Assembly (NCBI RefSeq): GCF_002015085.1
Contig: NZ_MUXW01000002.1
Span: forward strand, 12,759 to 76,758
Direction of reading: 5' to 3'
Source: Glaesserella parasuis
GTDB lineage: Bacteria > Pseudomonadota > Gammaproteobacteria > Enterobacterales > Pasteurellaceae
Length of the DNA stretch: 64,000 nt
In this document: piece by piece, positions 49,124 through 58,445 of the stretch
How positions within the stretch are numbered: the first letter of the stretch is position 1
How the letters are laid out: each line of letters begins with the position of its first letter
The notes under the pieces: model-generated
What the model saw: only the letters and a program-made list of their open reading frames with translations
Database searches by the model: none
Told to the model about the DNA's origin: nothing
Program-made: the position numbers and the translations under genes

Positions 49124-49650
49124 ATGCAAAAATCATTATTTTCTTTAACCAAAACCGTTCTTTTTTCTCTGACCATTGCGTTGTCTATTGGGTATAGTTC
49201 AAACGCTGTCGCAAGTTTGAGTACCAAACCTGCAACCCCAACGCAGTTAAATAAAGCAAAAACAACGGCAAAATTTGCCTCAGCAAAAAACAAGATGTGA
49301 CACAGAAAGTAATGAATGTCTATCGTCAATGGGCTGGAACTCGCTACCGTCTAGGCGGTGAAAGCAAAGCAGGTATTGATTGTTCTGCTTTTGTGCAAGC
49401 CATTATGGATTCTGCCTTTAGCCAACATTTTCCTCGTTCAACAGCAGAACAACGACATATGGGTAAATCCATCTCTAAATCAGAATTACGTCCAGGTGAT
49501 TTAGTCTTTTTCCGTAAAAATAATCACGTTGGTGTTTATATCGGTAATGGCAAATTTGTTCACGCCAGCTCAAGCCAAGGTGTAACTACAAGTTCTATGT
49601 CAGAGAGATATTGGGCTAAAAGCTATACTCAATCTCGTCGAGTGCTTTAG
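49124..49650 (+). pseudogene. NlpC/P60 peptidoglycan endopeptidase, split by a one-base frameshift
   Basis: From ATG 49124 there is a signal peptide ('TVLFSLTIALSIGYSSNAVA') and a Lys/Ala-rich linker that hits TGA after 'ASAKNKM'. Adding one A to the A6 run at 49285-49290 restores 'KKQDVTQKVMNVYRQW' and joins the NlpC/P60 domain: 'GIDCSAFVQAIM' (catalytic Cys), 'GDLVFFRKNNHVGVYIGNG' (His) and 'FVHASSSQG'. The intact protein would resemble Spr/NlpC-type D,L-endopeptidases that open cross-links for cell-wall growth. Either a real pseudogene or a homopolymer indel in the assembly. Confidence 0.8.
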
Positions 49651-49786
49651 ATTCCATCCTGTATGTTTTTAGCTGAAATGCTATTTCTTATCGGTATACC
49701 TTTTGAGCAATGGTCACTTAAATAACCAGATTGAAATAAAAGTAACAAGTCCATTTCATCATGGGTATAGTATGTCAATACAAATC
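49651..49786. other. Gene-free stretch before ISAs1
   Basis: No gene or clear structure seen. It ends at the left end of the ISAs1-family element. Confidence 0.5.
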
Positions 49787-50991
49787 CAGGGCAAGATCGC
49801 ATCTTTCTCAAATTTATGATCTAATACACCTTAATTATCCGTATCAAATCAGGTTGTAAAATGAGCGTTTTTCGTTTTTTTGAAAATTTATCCGACCCAC
49901 GAGCCTATAATCAAAAACACCACTTTTTAGACATCGTTTTTCTCGTCGTCAGTGCCGTGATTTCGGGGGCAAATAGTTGGACTGAAATCAAACTTTTTGG
50001 CGAATTACATTTGGATTGGTTGCGAAAATATCGTCCTTTTGAGTGTGGCATTCCTGTCGATGATACTATCGCTCGTGTAATAAAACGCATTGAGCCACAA
50101 GCGTTTAATGAGGTTTTTCTTAATTTTATCAATGAGATACGCACACAACAAGGACGTGAAGTGATTGCGATTGATGGCAAGACACTTCGTCATAGTTTCA
50201 ATCCAGAAACCCAAAGTGCTTTGCACAGTGTAACAGTGTGGAGCCAGTCTCGTGGTTTGATTTTGTCGCAGAAAAAATCCTCGGGTAAGCAAAATGAGCA
50301 GCAGGCGGTGATGGAAATTATCGATAGTTTTTGCTTAAAAAATGCCGTTATAACGGTGGATGCGATGAATACACAGAAGAAAATTGCCGAGAAAATCATC
50401 GAAAAGAAAGGGGATTATGTGATGCCGTTGAAGAAAAATCACCGTCAATTTCAGTCGGAAGTGGAGGCGTATTTTCACAAAATCAGCCGAGATTGCCCCG
50501 AAATGCTTGAGACGTTTGAGGAGGTAAATGCGGAACGTCGTCGAATTGATGAGCGTTACTACCGTAAGCTGAAAGTGAGTGATTGGCTGAGCAAAGCGGA
50601 GGAATGGAAGGGGATAAAATCGGTGTTGGAGGTGTGTCGCAAGCGGTCAGATAATGGCAAAGAATCGCAAGAAAAAGTTTTTTATATCCGTAGTTTGGAT
50701 GCTGATATTCAAATGTTGGCGAAGTGCGTGCGAGGGCATTGGGAAGTGGAAAACAAAGCCCATTGGGTGCTAGATATGGTCTATAAAGAAGACGAATGTG
50801 CTGTGACCGATGAATGGGGTGCGGAAAATCTGGCAATCTTGCATCGATTAGCGTTGAACTTGGCTCGATTACACCCGAAAAAGCAGAGTATGAAAGGGAA
50901 ATTGACCGCTGCTGGTTGGTCAGATGAATTTCGAGATGAGCTGTTGCTCGGCGTGTAGGTTGAAAAATGGACAACATATGCGGTTGCCCTG
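49787..50991 (+). mobile_element. ISAs1-family insertion sequence, apparently intact
   Basis: Ends: CAGGGCAAGATCGCA (49787 on) and, inverse at the right, CAGGGCAACCGCATA (ending 50991). The shared CAGGGCAA is typical of this family. About 1.2 kb with one full-length transposase. Flanks (ACAAATC on the left, GCAGGACA on the right) show no target duplication, so the two sides were probably not joined before insertion, or a deletion followed. Confidence 0.83.
49861..50958 (+). CDS. ISAs1-family transposase
   Basis: 365 residues, normal size. The N-terminal 'FFENLSDPRAYNQKHHFLDI' is the DDE_Tnp_1-associated domain. 'EVIAIDGKTLRHSF' gives the first catalytic Asp, 'AVITVDAMNTQKKIAEKI' the second, and 'VRGHWEVENKAHWVLDMVY' the Glu region. 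'KGDYVMPLKKNHRQF' is also typical. No stops or shifts, so it could be active. Confidence 0.9.
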   Translation: MSVFRFFENLSDPRAYNQKHHFLDIVFLVVSAVISGANSWTEIKLFGELHLDWLRKYRPFECGIPVDDTIARVIKRIEPQAFNEVFLNFINEIRTQQGREVIAIDGKTLRHSFNPETQSALHSVTVWSQSRGLILSQKKSSGKQNEQQAVMEIIDSFCLKNAVITVDAMNTQKKIAEKIIEKKGDYVMPLKKNHRQFQSEVEAYFHKISRDCPEMLETFEEVNAERRRIDERYYRKLKVSDWLSKAEEWKGIKSVLEVCRKRSDNGKESQEKVFYIRSLDADIQMLAKCVRGHWEVENKAHWVLDMVYKEDECAVTDEWGAENLAILHRLALNLARLHPKKQSMKGKLTAAGWSDEFRDELLLGV

Positions 50992-51702
50992 GCAGGACAT
51001 CTACTTCGAACCTTACCTGGCGTAATGAAAGCCAAACAGTTTATGCAAGAAAATGTATTAGGCAAAATTACAGTAGCCAGAGCAACCCGACAACGTTGGA
51101 TTGATAGCCCAGCAAATAAAAACTGGTGGAAAAATGACGTATCCCTGACAGGTGGAAAACTATTTAACGAAATCCACGAACTTGACCTTCTTTGTTGGTT
51201 ACTTGGCGATGTAAAATCAGTCTATGCTCAATCAACCAATAGAGCGCATTTGGATAACATTGATAACCACGATATTATCCAATTACTTCTCCAATTTAAT
51301 AGTGGCGTATTTGCCTATTTAGAAATGGGAACTGCTTATCGACTACACGAATGGGGTATATCCATTCACGGAGAATTGGGGGCACTAGTTATCAATTTCT
51401 TCAACTCCACAATGACCCTCACCCTTGCAAATGGACAACGTCAGCAATTTAATTTGTACGATGAATTTGAAGCCGATTTATCCTTACGCGAAAACGGTAA
51501 AGCTATCCAACGTTATAATGACTTAAATGCACTCGTACCTTTATGGCTAAGCCGAGCAACCGAAATTGAAGCATTAACAGTACTAAATCACTTAAGCCAT
51601 AATGCACAATCCGTTCTGACAGAACAGCCAATTGATGCGGTAAAAGTAGCAGATGCAGTAAGGCAGTCAATGATACAAAAAGCACAGATTACCATTGCTT
51701 AA
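50992..51702 (+). pseudogene. Gfo/Idh/MocA-family oxidoreductase, 5' part lost at ISAs1
   Basis: Reading in frame directly out of the IS end gives 'AGHLLRTLPGVMKAKQFMQE', a segment found in the middle of Gfo/Idh/MocA dehydrogenases. It is followed by the C-terminal domain ('TGGKLFNEIHELDLLCWLLG', 'EWGISIHGELGALVINF') to a normal end. The Rossmann NAD-binding half is missing. An ATG at 51025 gives 225 residues but without cofactor binding it cannot be a working dehydrogenase. The lost 5' part is not on the other side of the IS. Confidence 0.78.
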
Positions 51703-51814
51703 GAATACAGATAAGCTATATTTCAGCTTACATTTGTTCACATTTCTCTAGCTTTTTCTTAGTGAAAAAAGTATATTAGCGAACATTTGTAAGCTGAATA
51801 AACAGGATAAAAAG

Positions 51815-53602
51815 ATGGCTTCTCTCGACTTCCATTTTGTGAATAGATTTCGCCTGCAAGCAAAAAAATGGCTTAATCGTACCGCTTTGCGTTTCCGTGA
51901 ACAAGCTCAATGGCAGGAAATGTCGTGGCAAACTTTTCAGCAAGAAATTGACCGCTTCTCTTATGCTCTAATTGCTCAACATATTGATATTCAAGATAAA
52001 ATCGGTATCTTTGCAAATAATATGCCTCGTTGGACTATCGCTGATTTTGGGGCGATGCAGGCAAGGGCTGTTGCGGTGCCGATTTATGCGACAAACACGG
52101 CAAAACAAGTGGAATATATTGTGAATGATGCTGACATTAAAATTCTCTTTGTTGGTGATCAAGAGCAATTTGATCAGGTCTATCAAATAGCGAACAACTG
52201 TCCACAATTAATGAAAATTGTGGCAATGAAGGCGAATATGCATTTGAGGGATCTTCCAAATGCGTGTTATTGGGAAGATTTTCTCAATGTTGTTCCAAAT
52301 GAAGCGGAATTTGAAAAACGCCTTAATTCTAAACAGTTATCCGATCTTTTTACGCTGATTTATACGTCTGGAACAACGGGTGAACCAAAAGGCGTGATGC
52401 TGGATTATGCTAACCTTGCCCATCAATTAAATGCTCACGATCTTGCTTTAAATGTGAATGAAGATGATGTGTCGCTTTCGTTTTTACCACTTTCGCACAT
52501 TTTTGAACGTGCGTGGATTGCTTATGTTTTTCATCGTGGTGCGACAAATTGCTATTTGGAAGACACCAACCACGTCCGTGATGCCTTGACTACACTGAAA
52601 CCAACGGTGATGTGTGCGGTGCCTCGCTTCTATGAAAAAATTTATACGGCGGTATGGGATAAAGTGGAAAAAGCCCCACTACATCGCCGAGCTTTGTTCA
52701 ACTGGGCAATTCGTATTGGTGAACAACATTATCAAATAGAGCACCCATCACCGTGGCTTCGTTTGCAATATGCTCTAGCCGATAAATTAGTGCTGACCAA
52801 ACTGCGAGCTTTATTAGGCGGTAGGATCAAAATGATGCCTTGCGGTGGGGCAAAGCTGGAAGCTTCTATTGGTTCATTTTTCCATAGCATTGGGATCAAC
52901 ATTAAACTGGGCTACGGAATGACTGAAACCACTGCAACAGTTTCTTGCTGGCAAGATAAGGGCTTTAATCCAAATTCTATTGGGACATTAATGCCAAATG
53001 CGGAAGTCAAAATCGGTGAGGAAAATGAAATTCTGGTGCGTGGCGGAATGGTAATGCGAGGCTACTACAAGAAGCTTGAAGAAACGGCAAAAGCTTTTAC
53101 TGATGATGGTTTCTTACGCACCGGTGATGTTGGCGAAATGGATAGTTGCGGAAATTTATTCATTACTGACCGCTTGAAAGAGTTAATGAAAACTTCAAAT
53201 GGGAAATATATCGCTCCGCAATACATTGAAGGCAAAATCGGTAAAGATAAGTTTATTGAGCAGATTGCCGTGATTGCAGATGCAAAGAAGTATGTTTCTG
53301 CTTTGATTGTGCCGTGTTTTGATAGCCTTGAGGAATATGCAAAGCAACTTAATATCAAATATCAGGATAGGATCGAGCTGATTAAGCATTCCGACATTAT
53401 TCAGATGTTTGAAAGACGTATCCACGAGTTGCAGAAAGAACTCCCGAGCTTTGAGCAGGTGAAGAGGTTTACTCTCTTGCCTCAAGCCTTTAGTACGGCA
53501 ATGGAAGAAATCACTCCGACGCTGAAATTACGTCGTAAAGTGATTATGCAACGCTATCGGGAGCAGATTGAGGAGATGTATAATGAACGTTCATTAACTT
53601 AA
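51815..53602 (+). CDS. AMP-forming long-chain acyl-CoA synthetase
   Basis: 595 residues. The adenylate-forming core motif 'YTSGTTGEPKG' is at residues 183-193. 'GYGMTETTATVSCW', 'GFLRTGDVGEMD' and 'FITDRLKELMKTSNGKYIAP' complete the family set. It activates fatty acids to acyl-CoA for lipid use. H. influenzae has a clear relative of the same length class (FadD15-like). Intact, monocistronic. Confidence 0.88.
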   Translation: MASLDFHFVNRFRLQAKKWLNRTALRFREQAQWQEMSWQTFQQEIDRFSYALIAQHIDIQDKIGIFANNMPRWTIADFGAMQARAVAVPIYATNTAKQVEYIVNDADIKILFVGDQEQFDQVYQIANNCPQLMKIVAMKANMHLRDLPNACYWEDFLNVVPNEAEFEKRLNSKQLSDLFTLIYTSGTTGEPKGVMLDYANLAHQLNAHDLALNVNEDDVSLSFLPLSHIFERAWIAYVFHRGATNCYLEDTNHVRDALTTLKPTVMCAVPRFYEKIYTAVWDKVEKAPLHRRALFNWAIRIGEQHYQIEHPSPWLRLQYALADKLVLTKLRALLGGRIKMMPCGGAKLEASIGSFFHSIGINIKLGYGMTETTATVSCWQDKGFNPNSIGTLMPNAEVKIGEENEILVRGGMVMRGYYKKLEETAKAFTDDGFLRTGDVGEMDSCGNLFITDRLKELMKTSNGKYIAPQYIEGKIGKDKFIEQIAVIADAKKYVSALIVPCFDSLEEYAKQLNIKYQDRIELIKHSDIIQMFERRIHELQKELPSFEQVKRFTLLPQAFSTAMEEITPTLKLRRKVIMQRYREQIEEMYNERSLT

Positions 53603-53707
53603 ATTTCAATTTACATTGCATTAAATGTAGTTTGAATATGTTCAAACATCTATTTTATTATAAATATAAGTTATAATTCGTCTAACTATATTTCTAAGAG
53701 TGTGTCA

Positions 53708-54145
53708 GTGAAGCAAGTACAATTCTATCTATTAAGCCAAGCCCAAGTAGGCGAGCTTTCCGCCCAAGAAGCCCTTGCTTGCGATCTAGCCGCAAAAGCG
53801 TGGCGACAAGGTAAACGCGTGCTGATTGCTTGTGAAACCGAAGAACAGGCATTCAGCCTTGATGAAGCGCTTTGGGCAAGAGAAGCGGGTGATTTTGTAC
53901 CACATAATTTATCCGGCGAAGTCACCACCTATACGACCCCGATTGAAATTTCGTGGAAAGGCAAACGCAATGCCCAACGCCGAGATGTATTGATTTCATT
54001 ACAAACAGAATTACCCAATTTTATTAACAGCTTCAATCAAATTATTGATTTCGTGTCGGTTGATGAAACAGAAAAGGTCCAAGCGAGGGAACGTTATAAA
54101 CAATATCGCCAACTAGGTTGGCAGTTAAGTACCGAGCAAGTTTAA
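53708..54145 (+). CDS. holC: DNA polymerase III chi subunit
   Basis: 145 residues from GTG 53708 (AAGAG 7-8 nt upstream). 'KQVQFYLLSQAQ', 'WRQGKRVLIACETEEQAFSL', 'DEALWAREAGDFVPHNL', 'RRDVLISLQTELPNF' and 'ARERYKQYRQLGWQLS' match HolC end to end. Chi links the clamp loader to SSB on the lagging strand. Last clearly native gene before the imported block. An alternative GTG at 53702 is too close to the ribosome site. Confidence 0.88.
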   Translation: MKQVQFYLLSQAQVGELSAQEALACDLAAKAWRQGKRVLIACETEEQAFSLDEALWAREAGDFVPHNLSGEVTTYTTPIEISWKGKRNAQRRDVLISLQTELPNFINSFNQIIDFVSVDETEKVQARERYKQYRQLGWQLSTEQV

Positions 54146-54153
54146 GGATAGAG

Positions 54154-55980
54154 ATGTTCCGCCTAGCACAACAAGATGATTTAACTCGAATTCTTGAAAT
54201 TTATAACCAGGTGATTGAGATTGAAAGACGCACAGTGACGGCAGATTTAGTTCCAGCAACAAAGGAAAGCCGCCAAACGTGGTTTAATCAGCATCTAAAT
54301 CATGCTAAATATCCGATTTGGGTTTATGAATTAGACGGACAAATGATCTGCACCGCACTTTTTTGGGCAATTTACATCTTAATTTTTGCTATCGCGCTCA
54401 TTGGCATTGTGGCGGGTAATTTTTATTACTATAAAACCTATAACAATTATTACGATATGTTGATGTTTGGTTTAGTGGAAGACGATACCAAAGCCGTGTT
54501 GAAAAATATCTATGATGATTACCCTGTTATTTCAGGATCTTTCGCAGTGCTTGTGTTAGCTGCGCTTCCTGCGTACTTTATGTATTATGCGTTATACCAA
54601 GGATTGTTAAATTGGGATATGCATTGGTCTGTTGCAACTTTGCTTTTTGTTGGCTCATTCCTTGCCTTGGCATTTTTTGTACGCGGTACAATACGCTCCA
54701 AACCATTAACCAAAGATCATTCGCAAGTTTCCTCTTTAGCCGTTATCAATAAACTAGTCCCAAATGGCGTAATTGCTGTGGAATGGGCATTTAGAGATCG
54801 TAAACGCAATATTCTTTTTGAGGTGGTTGATTTAGACGAAGGTAAAGCCTTAATGCAACAAGTCTTTGGCACAGATAGCCTGATTGAGCGTACGCCTGTT
54901 AATCCTGCATTGAAGGAAAGCAAACCTCATGTTGTATTTGCCTTAATGGAAAGCTTTGGTACCAATTATTTGGTTTTAGATAACCCTGAAACCAATGATT
55001 TATTGGGACAATTACGGCCGCACTTTGAACAAGATTTTGTGTTCAAACGCTTTACCTCTGATTATAACGGCACTGCGCCAACTTTGGCATCGTTGCTTTT
55101 TTATAGCCCTATTCAAAATATCAGCCAATCAGCTGCACAGCAAATCGCCCTGCCCTATAGTCCATTTAAAACCTATAAACAACAAGGCTATCGTACGGTG
55201 TTTATCACATCTGGTGGTTTAATGTGGCGCAACTTAGGCAATTATTTGCCGTTGCAAGGTGTGGATGAATGTTATGACCAAAATGATATTATCGAAACTT
55301 TTCCTGATGCAAAACCTACCATGTCTTATTGGGGCATTGCGGATGAATATGCCTTTGCCTTAGCAGAAAAATTACTGAAAGAAAGTAATGAACCTTTATT
55401 TATCAATATATTAAGTATGACGAATCATCCGCCTTATGAAGTACCTCAACATTACAAGGCGGAGCGTATTAATCCTCAAGTACTAGAAGGAAAATTTGGC
55501 AGTGAAGAAGAAAACCGCAAATCCCTTTCCACTTATCAATATGCTAATAACGCCTTGGGGCAATTTATTACACAAGTGGCGCAAAGTGCGGTGGGAAATC
55601 GAACCATTATTGCTGCTACAGGAGATCACCACGTGCGCTGCGTGCGTTTCGATGCGCCAAAACAGAATTTTATGGCAATGGGCGTACCGTTTTATGTTCA
55701 TGTTCCAACGGAATTACAGAGCAAACTTGCCCTTAAATTTGATCCAAGCCGCATTGGTTCGCACAAGGATATTATGCCTACATTATATGGTTTAAGCTTA
55801 TCAGATGCGGAATATTGGAACCTAGGCGGGCGCAATTTGTTGGCGGAGCAAGACAATGAAAAATATGCTTTTGCTTATAACGAAGGGCTTTATGCCGATA
55901 GCGAAGGGGTGAGCGATGGCGAGCATCTCACGCAATATTCTTGGCAAAATCCAACCGCACTTTATCCCGACAATCTTTGA
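54154..55980 (+). pseudogene. Chimeric gene: N-terminus of a GNAT acetyltransferase joined to a truncated LTA-synthase-like protein
   Basis: Residues 1-66 from ATG 54154 are the start of a GNAT (phosphinothricin-acetyltransferase-like) enzyme: 'FRLAQQDDLTRILEIYNQV' and 'TWFNQHLNHAKYPIWVYELD'. At 'MICTALFWAIY' the sequence changes to a membrane protein with three helices, then a sulfatase-fold phosphoglycerol transferase domain ('VVFALMESFGTNYLVLDN', 'FTSDYNGTAPTLASLLF' with the nucleophile Thr, 'IIAATGDHHVRCV'). The switch falls on ACCGCACTT (54352-54360), an uptake core. The LTA-synthase part lacks its own N-terminus, and an in-frame TGA at 55978 cuts off 34 more coding-like codons ending at TAG 56083-56085. 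Confidence 0.75.
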
Positions 55981-56229
55981 GTTACCGAGTTGAAACCAGT
56001 GAGTGATAAAAAACGGGCGCGAATTCAGGCTTATAAACAACTTTTAACATGGCAGATTCATTACTTAGTGAAAGGATTAAAATAGTCATTCCTTTCAAGT
56101 GCGGTCATATTACCGAAAAAATGGGGTTGATTTAATGAAAACCCCATTTTGCCCTTCTCTAAATATCCCAAAACCTACTTCATATTCTCTTGAATCCTTC
56201 CTTCATCCAATAATTATTTCTAAAAAAAG

Positions 56230-56263
56230 TTGACAATATTAATTTATACTAGTTTAATAGTAC
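56230..56263 (+). promoter_or_regulatory. trp promoter and TrpR operator
   Basis: TTGACA (56230-56235), 17 bp, TTTAAT (56253-56258). ACTAGTTTAATAGTAC (56248-56263) overlaps the -10 box and closely follows the TrpR operator (ACTAGTTAACTAGTAC). From the expected start near 56265 only about 27 nt remain to the trpE start, too little for a leader peptide with an attenuator. Confidence 0.78.
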
Positions 56264-56291
56264 AAAATTAACAAATGACAGGATGTTAAAA

Positions 56292-57833
56292 ATGCAGTCC
56301 GTTTTTATCCAAACCAAAGAATATCATGTGGATTATTGCAATGATCCCATCGCCATTTTTGCGACACTTTGCCAAAACCGACAAAATACCTTGCTTTTAG
56401 AGTCTGCTGAAATCCAAAGTAAAAACAGTTTAAAAAGTTTGTTGCTAGTAGATGCCGCATTAAAAATTTCTTGCCAAGGACAACAAGTTGATTTCGAGGC
56501 ATTGACCTTAAATGGGCAAGGGGTTTTACCCTACATCGCACAACAATTACAGCCTATTTGTGAAATAAGTTCGTTTGATACCCATCATCTTTCGGTGAAG
56601 TTTTCTTTGCCAAACCCAAATCTTGATGAAGACAGTAAGCTAAGCGCCCCGTCGATTTTTGATGGATTACGTTGCTTAACAACGCTTTATCAGCATAGCG
56701 ATATTCCGATTTTCTTAGGGGGATTATTTGCTTATGATTTAGTCACCAATTTTATTCCTATGGAAAATATTCAATTAAAAGACGATGGTTTGAGTTGCCC
56801 TGATTATGTCTTTTATTTGGCTGAAAATTTATTACTTATTGATCATCAAACCCTGTCAGCGACATTGCAAACCTTTTGCTTTCATCCAAAGGCAGCCGAT
56901 GACTTGAATCAAAGTGCGGTGCAAATTTGCCAAAATTTGCAAAAAGTTGAACCGCACTTGCCTCACATCCTCGCCTCCACAGAAGTTCGCACGAATTTAG
57001 AAGATGAGGCATTTAAAGATATTATCCGTTCACTTAAACATCATATTCATATTGGGGATGTATTCCAAATTGTACCATCAAGACGTTTTTCTTTAGCTTG
57101 TCCGAATCCTCTTCGGGCATACCGACAACTAAAACAAACCAATCCAAGCCCTTATATGTTCTTTATGCAAGATGAGGCGTTTACTTTATTTGGAGCCTCA
57201 CCAGAAAGCGCATTGAAATATTCCGCACAAACACGCCAAGTGGAAATTTATCCGATTGCTGGTTCAAGACCGCGAGGTTTTGATGAGCAAGGTCAAATCG
57301 ATCCAGATCTGGATGCTCGCTTAGAATTAGAGCTACGCTTAGATAAGAAAGAACTTGCGGAGCATTTAATGTTGGTGGATTTGGCTCGTAATGATGTGGC
57401 GCGTGTGTGTGAAAGTGGCTCACGCCATGTTAAGGCATTAATGCAAATCGATCGTTATTCGCACATTATGCATTTGGTTTCTCGAGTCGTAGGAAAATTG
57501 CGCCCTGAACTGGATGCATTGCATGCTTATCAAGCCTGTATGAATATGGGAACTTTAACCGGTGCGCCAAAAATTAAAGCTATGCAATTAATTTACCTTG
57601 TTGAACAACAAAAACGACATAGTTATGGTGGCGCGGTGGGTTATTTGTCCTCAAAAGGTAATTTGGATACCTGTATCGTGATTCGTTCTGCTTTTGTGCA
57701 AAACGGAATAGCGCATATTCAAGCCGGCTGTGGCGAAGTGTTAGATTCTGATCCACAAATGGAGGCAGATGAAACCCGCCATAAAGCTAAAGCAGTGATT
57801 AATGCCATTATTCAAACTCACAGTGCAATATAA
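56292..57833 (+). CDS. trpE: Anthranilate synthase component I
   Basis: 513 residues from ATG 56292 (AGGA 8 nt upstream); an ATG at 56283 is the alternative. 'FQIVPSRRFSLACPNPLRAY', 'FTLFGASPESALKYSAQT', 'IAGSRPRG', 'MLVDLARNDVARVCESGSRH' and 'GTLTGAPKIKAMQLI' are the chorismate-binding motifs. The 'LLLESAEIQSKNSLKSLLL' region near residues 32-50 carries the LLES tryptophan-feedback element. With TrpG it makes anthranilate from chorismate. First gene of trpEGDCBA. Confidence 0.94.
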   Translation: MQSVFIQTKEYHVDYCNDPIAIFATLCQNRQNTLLLESAEIQSKNSLKSLLLVDAALKISCQGQQVDFEALTLNGQGVLPYIAQQLQPICEISSFDTHHLSVKFSLPNPNLDEDSKLSAPSIFDGLRCLTTLYQHSDIPIFLGGLFAYDLVTNFIPMENIQLKDDGLSCPDYVFYLAENLLLIDHQTLSATLQTFCFHPKAADDLNQSAVQICQNLQKVEPHLPHILASTEVRTNLEDEAFKDIIRSLKHHIHIGDVFQIVPSRRFSLACPNPLRAYRQLKQTNPSPYMFFMQDEAFTLFGASPESALKYSAQTRQVEIYPIAGSRPRGFDEQGQIDPDLDARLELELRLDKKELAEHLMLVDLARNDVARVCESGSRHVKALMQIDRYSHIMHLVSRVVGKLRPELDALHAYQACMNMGTLTGAPKIKAMQLIYLVEQQKRHSYGGAVGYLSSKGNLDTCIVIRSAFVQNGIAHIQAGCGEVLDSDPQMEADETRHKAKAVINAIIQTHSAI

Positions 57834-57844
57834 GGATTTTTATC

Positions 57845-58444
57845 ATGGCAACCATTATTTTTTTAGATAATTTTGATTCTTTCACCTATAACTTAGTCGA
57901 TCAATTTCGGACATTAGGTCATCAGGTTCAGATTTACCGTAACGATTGTGATATAGCGTTGTTAGAACAAGCCACCTTAGCTCACCCCAATACCCTACTT
58001 GCCTTATCCCCCGGTCCGGGTAATCCCTCTGAAGCCGGCAATTTACTGCCATTAATTGCGCGCTTAAAAGGCAAAGTGCCTATGATTGGTATTTGCTTGG
58101 GGCATCAAGCTCTGATTGAATCTTTTGGTGGCAAAATTGTTCATGCTGGCGAAGTGTTACATGGCAAAGTATCGCTAATTTCTCATGATAATTTAGCTAT
58201 GTTTGAAAGTTTGAATAATCCTATGTCCGTTGCTCGCTATCATTCATTAATGGGTGTTGAGTTGCCTGATGAGCTAATTGTTAATGCTACTTATGAAAAT
58301 ATCGTCATGGCAATTCGCCATAAATCTTTACCGATTTGTGGTTTTCAATTCCATCCTGAGAGTATTTTGACTGTACAGGGATCTCAATTATTGAAACAAA
58401 CTATCGCATATTTAATGAATTTTAATAGAACACAAGGAATATAA
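57845..58444 (+). CDS. trpG: Anthranilate synthase component II (glutamine amidotransferase)
   Basis: 199 residues. Catalytic triad: Cys84 in 'IGICLGHQAL', His170 and Glu172 in 'CGFQFHPESILT'. It provides ammonia from glutamine to TrpE. In E. coli this domain is fused to TrpD; here the two genes are separate with one base between stop and next ATG, as usual in Pasteurellaceae. Confidence 0.93.
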   Translation: MATIIFLDNFDSFTYNLVDQFRTLGHQVQIYRNDCDIALLEQATLAHPNTLLALSPGPGNPSEAGNLLPLIARLKGKVPMIGICLGHQALIESFGGKIVHAGEVLHGKVSLISHDNLAMFESLNNPMSVARYHSLMGVELPDELIVNATYENIVMAIRHKSLPICGFQFHPESILTVQGSQLLKQTIAYLMNFNRTQGI

Positions 58445-58445
58445 T

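Noticed and set aside
54118..55980. A genuine acetyltransferase-sulfatase fusion protein
   Set aside because: Both parts are truncated at the joint, the joint coincides with an uptake core, and the 3' end has an in-frame stop. A recombination scar is more likely.
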